41,443 nt of DNA from Clostridia bacterium (GTDB taxonomy: Bacteria > Bacillota > Clostridia > Oscillospirales > Butyricicoccaceae), in NCBI GenBank assembly GCA_017455565.1, contig JAFSZV010000004.1, forward strand, positions 1 to 41,443, in the 5' to 3' direction. Shown in pieces: positions 22,986-30,785 of the stretch. The translations under genes and the position numbers were made by a program. How positions within the stretch are numbered: position 1 is the stretch's first letter; the number at the start of each line of letters is the position of its first letter. The notes beneath the pieces are model-generated. The model worked only from the letters and a program-made list of their open reading frames with translations. It was not told the DNA's origin and did not search any database.

Positions 22986-24131
22986 GTGCAAATCACTACT
23001 ACCGCAAAGATTCAGGTCCATGCTGTACCCGAACAGCGTGAACTGTTAGATGCTACTATGGACATTTATCGCAGGGCGTGTAATTTTGTGGCAAACTACA
23101 TCTTTCAGACGCATGACTTAAAGCAGTTTTCGCTTAATAAGGCATTGTATTATGACCTCCGTGAACGCTATGGCTTAAAATCCCAGATGGCTCAATCTGT
23201 TTTTAAGACGGTTATCGCAAGGTACAAAACCATCTTAGAGAACCGGCATACGTGGATTAAACCTGATTTCTCCAAGCCTCAGTATGACCTTGTGTGGAAT
23301 AGAGACTATTCCCTTACACAGAACTTGTTCTCTGTGAACACACTTGGCGGTCGTGTGAAACTGCCATATCATTCCGATGGCATGGAAAAATACTTTGACC
23401 ACGATATCTACTCCTTTGGTACCGCCAAACTCGTGAAAAAGCATGGCAAGTATTTTTTGCATATCCCTGTTACCAGAGATATTTCTGAAGCCAAGAACTC
23501 GGATGTGTGCAATGTTGTTGGTGTAGACAGGGGCATTAACTTTGTGGTCGCAACCTATGACAGCAAACATAAGTCCGGTTTTGTAAGCGGCAGGGCTATT
23601 AAGCAAAAACGTGCTAAGTACAAACAGCTCCGCAAGGAACTTCAGCAAAAACAGACTCCTTCTGCAAGACGAAGGCTTAAAGCTATCGGTCAGCGAGAAA
23701 ACCGTTGGATGCGCGATGTCAACCATTGTGTGTCGAAGGCACTCGTTGAAAATAATCCGAAGCACACACTCTTTGTCTTAGAGGACTTGTCTGGTGTTCG
23801 TTCTGCTACTGAAAAGGTACGTCGCAAAGACCGCTATGTTTCCGTATCCTGGTCGTTTTACGACCTGGAGCAGAAGTTAAAGTACAAGGCTGCGCTCAAC
23901 GAGAGTATAATAATTAACGCAGACCCTCGTTATACGAGCCAGACCTGTCCTGTTTGCGGTCACACGGAAAAGTCTAACCGTGATAAAAAGAAGCATATCT
24001 TCCGTTGTAAATCCTGCGGTTATACATCTAACGATGACCGTATCGGAGCAATGAATCTGTATCGCATGGGAATCAACTATCTTGCAAAGGATAGTCAAGT
24101 ACCGGATACAGTATCGCCTCAGCATGTCTGA
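22986..24131 (+). CDS. tnpB: TnpB RNA-guided nuclease of IS605 type
   Basis: The 381-residue protein has an N-terminal wedge/REC-like part and a RuvC-like domain with the three acidic residues D181 (V-G-V-D-R-G), E266 (V-L-E-D-L-S-G) and D351 (N-D-D-R-I-G-A-M-N). A zinc ribbon of C321-x2-C324 and C341-x2-C344 is inserted before the last one. All catalytic and zinc residues are present. TnpB is guided by an omega-RNA made from the element's right end and helps keep the element by cutting donor sites after excision. GTG 22986 is chosen because AGGGAGG ends eight bases upstream. Confidence 0.93.
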   Translation: MQITTTAKIQVHAVPEQRELLDATMDIYRRACNFVANYIFQTHDLKQFSLNKALYYDLRERYGLKSQMAQSVFKTVIARYKTILENRHTWIKPDFSKPQYDLVWNRDYSLTQNLFSVNTLGGRVKLPYHSDGMEKYFDHDIYSFGTAKLVKKHGKYFLHIPVTRDISEAKNSDVCNVVGVDRGINFVVATYDSKHKSGFVSGRAIKQKRAKYKQLRKELQQKQTPSARRRLKAIGQRENRWMRDVNHCVSKALVENNPKHTLFVLEDLSGVRSATEKVRRKDRYVSVSWSFYDLEQKLKYKAALNESIIINADPRYTSQTCPVCGHTEKSNRDKKKHIFRCKSCGYTSNDDRIGAMNLYRMGINYLAKDSQVPDTVSPQHV

Positions 24132-24272
24132 GACGATAAGGGTGCAGTCAATCACCCTGTGATGTAACCCCACTATCTGAGTAATCAGATAAGCTAAAGG
24201 TAGGAGTCGTAAGACGTTTGCACTACCGGGGAGTTACAAGCCCACTCACTTTAGTGGGTGGGTAGTTGACAC
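24132..24272 (+). ncRNA. Probable omega-RNA (reRNA) scaffold of TnpB
   Basis: The non-coding stretch after tnpB folds into a series of hairpins: GGTG/CACC (about 24140-24155), a perfect TATCTGA-gtaa-TCAGATA (24173-24190), GTC-gtaa-GAC and the right-end CCCACTCAC/GTGGGTGGG. This is the position and shape of the TnpB guide RNA, whose scaffold ends at the element's right end. The guide would then start in host DNA at about 24273. No direct evidence of transcription. The 5' end may lie inside tnpB. Confidence 0.6.
24241..24262. repeat. Right-end hairpin of the IS200/IS605 element
   Basis: CCCACTCAC and GTGGGTGGG pair over nine positions with one G-T wobble around TTTA. It is the counterpart of the left-end hairpin and probably also the last hairpin of the omega-RNA. 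Confidence 0.85.
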
Positions 24273-24285
24273 TATCACCGACCAT

Positions 24286-24314
24286 ATTGTATCAAATGGT
24301 TTCCGCTTTCGCAA
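24286..24314 (-). promoter_or_regulatory. Minus-strand promoter cut off from the Nudix gene by the IS
   Basis: TTGCGA (24314-24309) and TACAAT (24291-24286) are exactly 17 bp apart on the minus strand. Without the IS the predicted start would lie roughly 20-25 bases before the Nudix ATG. No other minus-strand gene is near enough. I infer this is the original Nudix promoter. Confidence 0.6.
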
Positions 24315-24324
24315 TTACTATTCA

Positions 24325-24476
24325 GGCAACACCGCATAACTTTCAAGAATTACGCGGGCGCTGCCCGTATGAATGATTTGCTGTGGAAAATCATTTCACG
24401 CAGCGCACTGAATCAAGACGCGAGTATGTCACACTCTGCGTTCATTTGCACCACCGTTTTTCTGTGCGGTGTTGCC
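24325..24476. repeat. 152-bp MITE-like element with perfect 12-bp inverted ends
   Basis: GGCAACACCGCA at 24325-24336 is exactly repeated inverted as TGCGGTGTTGCC at 24465-24476. Inside are two perfect hairpins, CGGGC-gct-GCCCG (about 24355-24367) and AATGATTT/AAATCATT (about 24373-24395). There is no credible coding sequence. It lies between the stranded Nudix promoter and the permease stop. No clear target duplication is visible. Size and ends are those of a non-autonomous transposable element or other dispersed repeat. Confidence 0.6.
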
Positions 24477-24481
24477 ATATA

Positions 24482-25102
24482 TCAGCGAAACCTTCGTTTC
24501 AGCATGGCGGTGGAAATCCGGATAGAGATCAGATTCAGCACAACGGCTGCGGCAGCCAGAATCGCCGTGAGCACCGAAAGAGAGGACAAAGCGGGCATGG
24601 AAACGTTGAAAGGCAAAGGCCGCATAAACAACACAGCCGCAGCAGCTACGATCATGACGATAAACAAATAGACCAGTCTGGCCTTTTCTGAGCCAAATCG
24701 GAAAATGATCGGCAGGATAAACGCAAGAACGATCGCTGCGCCGCATACGGCCATCATTATCGGCAATGGCGAGAAGGAAACCGCTGGACGATGAAACACA
24801 TAATGCGAAAGAAGCTTTGCAACATAAGAAACAAGGATCACCGGCGGCATCAGCAGATAGCCAAGCAGATATTTACCCAGCGCCAGATCCCGGAACGAAT
24901 AGGGCATGGAAACGGCCAGGCTGTTCCAATTGGCCCGCTCGTCGTAAGCAATTGCCGTGACCGGGAGCATGGCGGCATAGAAGGCGCAATAAACGGTGAC
25001 CAGATCATCCGACATAAGGCAGCAGAAACCCAGCATAAAAAGCAGTACAACACCGAGATTCTTTTTCAACGTGTAATAATCTTTCAGCAGAAGGCTTTTC
25101 AT
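24482..25102 (-). CDS. ABC-2 type transporter permease
   Basis: The 206-residue protein begins M-K-S-L-L-L-K-D-Y-Y, the classic start of small ABC-2 permeases of the YtrC/BcrB-like group. It has six hydrophobic segments and a closing basic tail. ATG 25102 overlaps the ATPase stop (ATGA), so it is the last gene of a GntR-ATPase-permease operon. Substrate unknown. Relatives export antimicrobial peptides or respond to cell-wall antibiotics. Confidence 0.87.
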   Translation of the reverse strand: MKSLLLKDYYTLKKNLGVVLLFMLGFCCLMSDDLVTVYCAFYAAMLPVTAIAYDERANWNSLAVSMPYSFRDLALGKYLLGYLLMPPVILVSYVAKLLSHYVFHRPAVSFSPLPIMMAVCGAAIVLAFILPIIFRFGSEKARLVYLFIVMIVAAAAVLFMRPLPFNVSMPALSSLSVLTAILAAAAVVLNLISIRISTAMLKRRFR

Positions 25103-25953
25103 TTGGCGGCATCTCCTTTCGAGAGCAGAAGGATCAGATTTTCCAACGTGGGACGCTCTGCGGTCAAAGATGCCGGAACGTCTTCGGCGTAAAGCAGGAT
25201 TTCGGAGCCGTAAGGATTCTTTCGAATTCCTTTGATTGCGCTGTTTGGAAGTGCGCGAAGCGCCGCTTCGTCGGTGTGGACAACGCAATATCGATCCAAA
25301 AGAGCATCCTTTTCTTCACAGAACAGCAGATTTCCCTTGTGCAGGAAGGCTACATAATCGCATAGCTTTTCCAGATCGCTGATGATATGGGAAGAAATGA
25401 GGATCGAATGAGAGGGATCTCGTGTAAACTCATAAAACAAATCCACGATCTCGTCGCGTACCAGCGGATCCAGCCCCGCGGTTGCTTCGTCCAGTATCAA
25501 AAGCTGCGGCTTGTGAGACAAAGCGGCGGCGATTGCCAATTTCATCTTCATTCCCCGGGAATAGTCCCGGAACATCTTATCATCTGGCAGGGAAAAGCGA
25601 TTGAGATACGCCTCGTAGTCGGCGTCCTGCCAGTCGGAATATGCGTGGCGCAAAACCTTTCCCACCTGACGCGCCGTAAGGACTTCGGGAAAATACGCTT
25701 CGTCCAGAACGACGCCGATACGGTTTTTCACCGCTGAATAGGCGGGATCCTTCACGTCGCAGCCTAGCACTTTGGCCGAACCGTTGTCGGCCTCCAGCGC
25801 GTGGAGCAGCAGCTTGATGGTGGTGCTTTTTCCGGCGCCGTTTTCTCCAATCAAACCCAGAATCGCGCCTTCGGGAAGGGTAAAGGTCAGATCGTTCAGA
25901 GTAAAACCGGGAAAGCTCTTTGTGAGGTTTCGTACTTCAATGGCGTTTTTCAT
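25099..25953 (-). CDS. ABC transporter ATP-binding protein
   Basis: The 284-residue protein has Walker A G-E-N-G-A-G-K-S-T (about 36-44), signature Y-S-R-G-M-K-M-K, Walker B L-L-I-L-D-E-A-T-A-G-L-D and switch H in I-S-S-H-I-I. A C-terminal extension of about 70 residues is typical of BcrA/YtrB-like ATPases. It pairs with the permease downstream. Its ATG overlaps the GntR stop (25950-25953). Confidence 0.93.
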   Translation of the reverse strand: MKNAIEVRNLTKSFPGFTLNDLTFTLPEGAILGLIGENGAGKSTTIKLLLHALEADNGSAKVLGCDVKDPAYSAVKNRIGVVLDEAYFPEVLTARQVGKVLRHAYSDWQDADYEAYLNRFSLPDDKMFRDYSRGMKMKLAIAAALSHKPQLLILDEATAGLDPLVRDEIVDLFYEFTRDPSHSILISSHIISDLEKLCDYVAFLHKGNLLFCEEKDALLDRYCVVHTDEAALRALPNSAIKGIRKNPYGSEILLYAEDVPASLTAERPTLENLILLLSKGDAAK

Positions 25954-26327
25954 AATAACTCCTTGTCAAACATGCGGATCATATCGATTATGTTTTCTGC
26001 GCCGAGCCCGCAGGAGGGGGCCAGCTCCAGCGCCGCGAGGATGTGCGCCTCCAGCTGCTGAAGACGCTCTTCCCGAAGCATCTCGGTATTTGGGCGGGCC
26101 ACATAGCAGCCCTTTGCGGGAATCGTGCGGATAAAGCCGTTTTTCTCCAGCTCATCGTATGCGCGCTTTGTGGTGATGACGCTGATGCGCAGATCCTTTG
26201 CAAGGGCTCGGATCGAGGGCAGGGGATCGCCCTCTTTCAGCTCGCCGGAAAGGATCGCGGATTTAATCTGCATGTAGATTTGCTGATAGATGGGCTGATC
26301 GCCGGTGTTGCGGATTAAAACATTCAA
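25950..26327 (-). CDS. GntR-family (YtrA-type) transcriptional regulator
   Basis: The 125-residue protein has an N-terminal winged helix (about 10-78): P-I-Y-Q-Q-I, L-P-S-I-R-A-L-A-K-D-L, T-x-K-R-A-Y-D-E-L-E and G-K/R-x-x-A-K-G-x-Y-V. A short helical C-terminal part follows without an effector-binding domain. This is the YtrA subfamily, which represses its own ABC transporter operon. It heads the operon and its promoter carries a repeated ACAGT motif. Inducer unknown. Cell-wall-active agents are typical for the family. Confidence 0.92.
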   Translation of the reverse strand: MNVLIRNTGDQPIYQQIYMQIKSAILSGELKEGDPLPSIRALAKDLRISVITTKRAYDELEKNGFIRTIPAKGCYVARPNTEMLREERLQQLEAHILAALELAPSCGLGAENIIDMIRMFDKELL

Positions 26328-26352
26328 TCAATCACGCTCCTCTTGTTTATGA

Positions 26353-26392
26353 ACAGTATATACAGTATAAACAGTTATTTACCACTTGTCAA
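26353..26392 (-). promoter_or_regulatory. Promoter and probable operator of the GntR-ABC operon
   Basis: TTGACA (26392-26387) and TATACT (26369-26364) are 17 bp apart on the minus strand. Over the -10 and start site, ACAGT occurs three times at 26353, 26362 and 26371 (plus strand), a strict 9-bp period. It includes the palindrome GTATATAC. This is a natural binding site for the GntR protein, giving autorepression. Confidence 0.8.
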
Positions 26393-26403
26393 GCGGTATT
26401 TGC

Positions 26404-26441
26404 AAAAAAAGAACAGCAGACAAGCCGTCCGCTGTTCTTTT
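26404..26441 (-). terminator. Rho-independent terminator of the exporter-CPBP operon
   Basis: AAAAGAACAGC and GCTGTTCTTTT form an 11-bp stem extended inward by GAC/GTC after one mismatch. On the minus strand it ends in a run of seven T's, 12 bp beyond the stop of the fusion protein. Confidence 0.88.
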
Positions 26442-26452
26442 CTTTTGTTGTG

Positions 26453-29134
26453 TCAGGAAAAAATGTGCATGACAAACATTGCTGCCGAGATCAGAATAAA
26501 CAGGAGCATCCCAGGATTCAGCACCGCAGTGCGAAGGCGGCTTCCGGCGGGAATTTGACGCTCGGCGGGAAGGAATACGATCTTTTTGCGCCGAGTGAGG
26601 AAGAGCACCAGACCGGCGATAATCGCGGCAAACATGATAAGTCCGTAAATTGCCAAGGGGATCATGGCCGTCATATTCCCGCTCAGCTCCTCGACAAGCT
26701 CCGCATAATCCATGGAAGCCGTCAACAATCCAGTCTTTTCCAGGACATAGGGGGCGACGATCCCGCCAAGGGAATTGATGATCATGTGCAAAACAACCGT
26801 ATATCGGAGCTTTCCGGAGCGAATGTAGAGATATCCAAACACCAAGCCGATGGCAAAAGCGTAGAATCCCTGAGAAAAATTACCGTGGAAAAGGCCGAAC
26901 ATCAATGCAGACAGCACCACCGCCAGTTTTTCGCCATAGGGCTTCATGCGGTCGATGAGCTGACGCCGGAAGATAAACTCCTCTACCAGCGGCGCAAGAA
27001 TCACAAGAAAGACCACCTTGGGCCAAAACGAGGCGCTGCCAACCAGCATGGTCACAGGGTCTTCCTGTGCAGCGCCCACAAGATGCTCAATGATGGAATT
27101 GACCACTCGTCCCAGCAGATTGCCCGCCGTAAGAAAAAACTCACAGATGAGGAAATACACGGCAAACAGCCTCGCTGGCAGCTTATGGCGCTCAAGCTTT
27201 GCCCGTTCGACCTTTCGCATAAGCAGCAGAGCGACAGGTATGGCGCAGAGATACAGCGGGAGCTCGGCAGCAGACAGATAAAACCAGGGGTTTTCTTCGC
27301 TCCAGCCCGGGAAAAATCGTTTGATCACATAGCTTAGAACCAGGGTCAGGGCGATCCAGATCACCCACATGGCAGATGCGCTGAATCCGATGCGGGAGAA
27401 GGCCTTCTTCGCGGGGGTGGGATCATAGAGGGGTTCGAAAACTTCGCGTGTTTCATCGAGGGGATGGGAAACAGAGGGATTCATGGCGGGTTTGCCTCCT
27501 TTCGGCGTCAAAAATGATGGGGTAAAGGTAAAAAATATCGCTCCAAGCAAAAGATTGAAGACCGCGGCTCCCGCGGCGGCAAGCGGGACCTTTGAAAACA
27601 TGATGCCGGTGGCCAAAATGCCCGCGTTGGGGACCAAGCCGAAAGACAGGAACATCATCTGGATCATCTGTTTGACGGTCTTGCCGGTAGACTGCGGGAA
27701 GGAAACGTCCAGAAACACACCGACAATGGTGGCGTAAAGGTCTACAGAGGCGATAAACAGCATCCAGGCCAGCGCCGCAACCGGGTCAGCTCCCAGGATC
27801 AAAACCGCCGCGGCCAAGGCGGGAAGTAGATCCAGCAGACAGTTCACCGTTCCGCCCAAAAGCGACCAGAACATCTTTGCCCACGCACTTTCCGGGATCA
27901 TCACGAAATAATCCATTTTTGTGTCCTGCGCCAACGGGTTTCCAAGCGCCCGGAAGAACGCCAAAACGCCCAGCGCAAGCACCACAGGAATCATCGTACG
28001 GGTATTAATTGCAAAGCGCAGCACGATCGAGATTGTCACAGCGCCCAAAAGATAAGTCTCGGCAGTTTTCGTGAAATAATGAAGATGCGCGAATCGAAAC
28101 CGGTTGTAAAGGGATTTAAAGAAAAACACATTGGCGCCAAAGCCGTGCTTCATCCCGTCGCGGCGTAGCTTTTCACTGCGGTCTTTTTTACGCCGGATGG
28201 TGACGCCGGTGCGGCTCTCCTGCGCATCGCGGATCAGGGCGGCTGTTTCCTCGGATTTTGCCATGGCGTCCTCGTAAAAATCGGCCTTGATCCGCCAGAT
28301 CAGCCAGACGAACAGTGCGCCGCCGGCCAAAAGCGCGGTAAGATAAAGCAGCGCGGGCAGCGTTTCAGCCGCGGCAGCGTGAACACAGAATCCCTTGATC
28401 CAGCCCCAAACGGGTATCCAGCGGGTAAAGGGCGCATTAAAAAAGCGGAGTGCGGCAGGGAAGGGCCCTTCGCCGCTGTCGCGCCAGAACAGCAGAAAGC
28501 CCAGCGCGGCCAGTGCGAAAATGCCGTAAACGCCGTAGCGCAGATTTTTGCGGAAACCTGGATGGTTGGATCCAAAGATATAAAGCAGAACCTGGAGCAG
28601 TCTGGAAAAAATGACGGTCAGCACCCATGCCAGGATGACCGCCAGCGCCGCCCATACGCTCAGTCCCAGACGAAGCGTAAGATTCGGAAGCTGGAACAGC
28701 AGGTAAACGCTTCCCAGGATCGCCGCGCCGATCTGCGTCATCAGACGAAACATCAGCACTGACTGCGGCTTCATCGGAGAAGCGAACAGCAGCGGAACGT
28801 CAGCCGGAAGAAAAATGGTATTTCCGTTCTTTTCGGCGTTCAGCGCGTTGAGCGCCAGCATCAGCAGCACGATGCCGCCCGCCACCAGCTCAAGCGTGCC
28901 CAGCGACGCCTTTGGATCGACGGGGAACAGCTCCTCCGGATCCTGCGGCAAAACGGTCTCTACCGTGGATGGAGGCCGCTCCTGCTCCGCCGCTTCAGAG
29001 AGCTTTCCCATACCGAAGCCGATCAGCCCGCCCACCAGCGCGCAGGCCAGGATAAAGATGATGACCCAGCTTTTAAACATCTTCTTCAACTGGTTCTTGA
29101 AGCTGTGCAGGGCGTAATATCCAAACAGTCTCAT
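26453..29134 (-). CDS. ABC exporter permease fused to a CPBP intramembrane protease
   Basis: The 893-residue polytopic protein appears to be a fusion. About residues 1-570 resemble the 'putative ABC exporter' permease type: F-x-N-Q-L-K-K, then A-L-N-A-L-N-A-E-K-N-G-N and L-L-F-A-S-P. About 590-890 form a CPBP (CAAX/Abi-like) protease with E-E-F-I-F-R (about 720), F-G-L-F-H-G-N (about 748) and H-M-I-I-N-S (about 785), the Glu/Glu, His and His/Asn metal motifs in order. No stop or frameshift separates the halves. The ATG overlaps the stop of the ATPase 29131-29886, so they form one exporter. Coupling export to intramembrane proteolysis suggests peptide maturation or self-immunity, which is inference. 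Confidence 0.85.
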   Translation of the reverse strand: MRLFGYYALHSFKNQLKKMFKSWVIIFILACALVGGLIGFGMGKLSEAAEQERPPSTVETVLPQDPEELFPVDPKASLGTLELVAGGIVLLMLALNALNAEKNGNTIFLPADVPLLFASPMKPQSVLMFRLMTQIGAAILGSVYLLFQLPNLTLRLGLSVWAALAVILAWVLTVIFSRLLQVLLYIFGSNHPGFRKNLRYGVYGIFALAALGFLLFWRDSGEGPFPAALRFFNAPFTRWIPVWGWIKGFCVHAAAAETLPALLYLTALLAGGALFVWLIWRIKADFYEDAMAKSEETAALIRDAQESRTGVTIRRKKDRSEKLRRDGMKHGFGANVFFFKSLYNRFRFAHLHYFTKTAETYLLGAVTISIVLRFAINTRTMIPVVLALGVLAFFRALGNPLAQDTKMDYFVMIPESAWAKMFWSLLGGTVNCLLDLLPALAAAVLILGADPVAALAWMLFIASVDLYATIVGVFLDVSFPQSTGKTVKQMIQMMFLSFGLVPNAGILATGIMFSKVPLAAAGAAVFNLLLGAIFFTFTPSFLTPKGGKPAMNPSVSHPLDETREVFEPLYDPTPAKKAFSRIGFSASAMWVIWIALTLVLSYVIKRFFPGWSEENPWFYLSAAELPLYLCAIPVALLLMRKVERAKLERHKLPARLFAVYFLICEFFLTAGNLLGRVVNSIIEHLVGAAQEDPVTMLVGSASFWPKVVFLVILAPLVEEFIFRRQLIDRMKPYGEKLAVVLSALMFGLFHGNFSQGFYAFAIGLVFGYLYIRSGKLRYTVVLHMIINSLGGIVAPYVLEKTGLLTASMDYAELVEELSGNMTAMIPLAIYGLIMFAAIIAGLVLFLTRRKKIVFLPAERQIPAGSRLRTAVLNPGMLLFILISAAMFVMHIFS

Positions 29135-29886
29135 TGAACTTCAGCCTCCTGCGGGGCAGACTCGGCCGGATGAGAAATGTCGGCGGAGGTAACGCCCTCG
29201 GTCACAGCAAAGAAAAGCTCCTCCAGTGTGCGCCCGTCACGATCCAGCTCATCCCGTGTCACGTTGGCGCGCACGGCGCCGTTTTGCATGATCAGCGTCC
29301 GGTCCCACAACATATCCACGCTGTCTATGATATGCGTGCTCACCAGCAGGGTTTTTCCTTGTGCGCGCATCTCTTCCATCAGGGTCTTCAGTTCCTTGAT
29401 GGCGTGCGGATCCAGACCGATCATCGGCTCGTCCAGCAGAAGAAGCTGCGGCTCCGGCAAAAGGCCGAGGCAGATGTTCAACTTTTGCTGCATGCCCTTG
29501 GAAAGCTCGTCGCCGAACTTCTTTTTCTTGTCCGAGAGCTCAAACCGCTCCAAAAACTGCTGTGCACGGGTCTTGTAATCGGTCAGCCGGTATGCCCGCG
29601 CAAGGAAATCCATATGCTCGGAAACGGTAAGATTGGGATAAAGAGAGGGGATCTCCGGAATATATCCCAGTATCCGGCGGGCTTCGGAGGATTTGTTGGC
29701 AAATCCGTCGATGGTGATCTCGCCGGTATAGCGCAAAAAGCCGATGATCGATTTCATCAGCGTGCTTTTTCCCGCGCCGTTTGGACCGAGAAGCACGGTC
29801 ACGCTTCCGGAATCCAGTGTGAAACTGACATCGTCGCAGGCGAGAATTTTTCCGTATTTTTTCGTAAGGTTGGCAACAGTAAGCAT
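29131..29886 (-). CDS. ABC transporter ATP-binding protein (partner of the permease-CPBP fusion)
   Basis: The 251-residue protein has Walker A G-P-N-G-A-G-K-S-T (about 33-41), signature L-S-K-G-M-Q-Q-K, Walker B L-L-L-L-D-E-P-M-I-G-L-D and switch H in V-S-T-H-I-I. ATG 29886 is chosen because AAAGGGG lies just upstream and homology starts at M-L-T-V-A-N-L-T-K-K-Y-G. It is the first gene of a two-gene operon with its own promoter. Substrate unknown. Confidence 0.93.
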   Translation of the reverse strand: MLTVANLTKKYGKILACDDVSFTLDSGSVTVLLGPNGAGKSTLMKSIIGFLRYTGEITIDGFANKSSEARRILGYIPEIPSLYPNLTVSEHMDFLARAYRLTDYKTRAQQFLERFELSDKKKKFGDELSKGMQQKLNICLGLLPEPQLLLLDEPMIGLDPHAIKELKTLMEEMRAQGKTLLVSTHIIDSVDMLWDRTLIMQNGAVRANVTRDELDRDGRTLEELFFAVTEGVTSADISHPAESAPQEAEVQ

Positions 29887-29941
29887 GTGGGACCCCTTTC
29901 TGTCGGGCGTGATGAATGCGGCAACAACGAAATCTGACAGA

Positions 29942-29970
29942 ATTATACCAGTGAAACGCGGACAAGTCAA
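29942..29970 (-). promoter_or_regulatory. Sigma-A promoter of the exporter operon
   Basis: TTGACT (29970-29965) and TATAAT (29947-29942) with a 17-bp spacer, about 56 bp upstream of the ATPase ATG. Confidence 0.85.
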
Positions 29971-30054
29971 CGCAACGATCTGTTGCAGCGCCCGTTTTTG
30001 GGGGAAATACACTGTTGCGCTCCGCAAAAAAATACTGGCAAAACAATTTGTAAA

Positions 30055-30089
30055 AGCAAAAAACCTCAAAGCAAAACGCTTTGAGGTTT
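30055..30089 (-). terminator. Terminator of the tRNA-Leu gene
   Basis: A perfect 12-bp stem joins AAACCTCAAAGC (30061-30072) and GCTTTGAGGTTT (30078-30089). On the minus strand it ends in TTTTTTG. The first stem bases touch the encoded CCA end of the tRNA. Confidence 0.9.
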
Positions 30090-30175
30090 GGTGCGGATGA
30101 AGGGACTTGAACCCCCATGAAATTGCTTTCACATGGACCTGAACCATGCGCGTCTGCCAATTCCGCCACATCCGC
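30089..30175 (-). tRNA. tRNA-Leu (anticodon CAG)
   Basis: The minus-strand 87-nt gene has acceptor arms GCGGATG and CATCCGC, D-arm sequence GGCGGAATTGGCAGACGC, and anticodon stem CATGG/CCATG with loop TTCAGGT (anticodon CAG, reading CUG). It has a long variable arm (class II) and T-arm GGGGGTTCAAGTCCC. CCA is encoded. The long variable arm plus CAG fixes leucine. Confidence 0.95.
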
Positions 30176-30188
30176 GACTGCAAGAGTT

Positions 30189-30217
30189 ATCATAACGCAA
30201 CCGAACGCAAAAGTCAA
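30189..30217 (-). promoter_or_regulatory. Promoter of tRNA-Leu
   Basis: TTGACT (30217-30212) and TATGAT (30194-30189) with a 17-bp spacer on the minus strand. The mature tRNA starts 13 bases downstream of the -10. Confidence 0.85.
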
Positions 30218-30306
30218 GCTTTTTTTTGAAAAAACATCAGTAATAATCCATCAGTGACCGGAAACGAATGCAGCCGGACTTCCTGTGATTCCAAAAGCAA
30301 ATAGTG

Positions 30307-30336
30307 TTGACAAACGTTATCATTTTATTGTATACT
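30307..30336 (+). promoter_or_regulatory. Promoter of the Rrf2-rubrerythrin operon
   Basis: TTGACA (30307-30312) and TATACT (30331-30336) with an 18-bp, A/T-rich spacer. The Rrf2 protein may bind across this spacer, but no clear dyad is visible. Confidence 0.8.
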
Positions 30337-30363
30337 AAAATCGTAAAAAAGGAGGTGGCTATT

Positions 30364-30771
30364 ATGCGCATCACACACGAAGCCGATTACGCGATTCGCC
30401 TGGTCTATGCGCTGATGACCGATCCTTTGCCGCCTGTTCCGGCAAGCCGGCTTTCCGAGCAGGCCGGCTTGACCATCCGTTTTGCGCTGAAGATCCTGCG
30501 GAAGCTGTCGCAGGCCGGGATCGTGACGGCGCAGAAGGGAGCCACGGGCGGATATGCGCTAGCCGTCGCGCCGGAAGAACTGACGCTGGGCCATGTGATC
30601 GAATGCATCGACGGACCGATCCGGCTCAACCATTGTCTGGCAGACGACTATATATGCTCGCGTGTAACGGATAAAAGCGGCTGCCGGTTTCATCAGGTGT
30701 TTGATCAATTGAATGCGAAGCTCAAGCAGGAGCTTTACAGGATAGATTTCAGTAATTTTCAAAATGATTGA
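30364..30771 (+). CDS. Rrf2-family transcriptional regulator with three cysteines
   Basis: The 135-residue protein has an N-terminal winged helix beginning [12 protein letters not shown] and a G-A-T-G-G-Y-x-L wing. Three cysteines in the C-terminal loop are spaced C-x6-C-x8-C (N-H-C ... Y-I-C ... S-G-C). Rrf2 proteins such as IscR and NsrR hold an Fe-S cluster there and sense oxygen, NO or cluster status. AAAGGAGGTGG precedes ATG 30364. It is followed 14 bp later by rubrerythrin, so it is likely a redox-responsive regulator of that gene. Confidence 0.92.
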   Translation: MRITHEADYAIRLVYALMTDPLPPVPASRLSEQAGLTIRFALKILRKLSQAGIVTAQKGATGGYALAVAPEELTLGHVIECIDGPIRLNHCLADDYICSRVTDKSGCRFHQVFDQLNAKLKQELYRIDFSNFQND

Positions 30772-30785
30772 ATGGAGGAACAAGT

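Larger units (their letters stand above)
22459..24272. mobile_element. IS200/IS605-family element with divergent tnpA and tnpB
   Basis: The element carries tnpA (minus) and tnpB (plus) from a shared 70-bp promoter region. It is framed by two closely related subterminal hairpins: CCCACTTGC-TTTA-GCAGGTGGG at 22469-22490 and CCCACTCAC-TTTA-GTGGGTGGG at 24241-24262. These are the left- and right-end structures recognised by the HUH transposase. Its lower GC than the neighbours supports recent arrival. Both genes look intact. The exact ends are estimated, because this family makes no target duplication. The left boundary is set after A-T-T-T-A at 22454-22458. Confidence 0.88.

Noticed and set aside
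24325..24476. Target-site duplication flanking the 152-bp element
   Set aside because: Left flank ends in CTATTCA and right flank begins ATATATC. No direct repeat of useful length is present.
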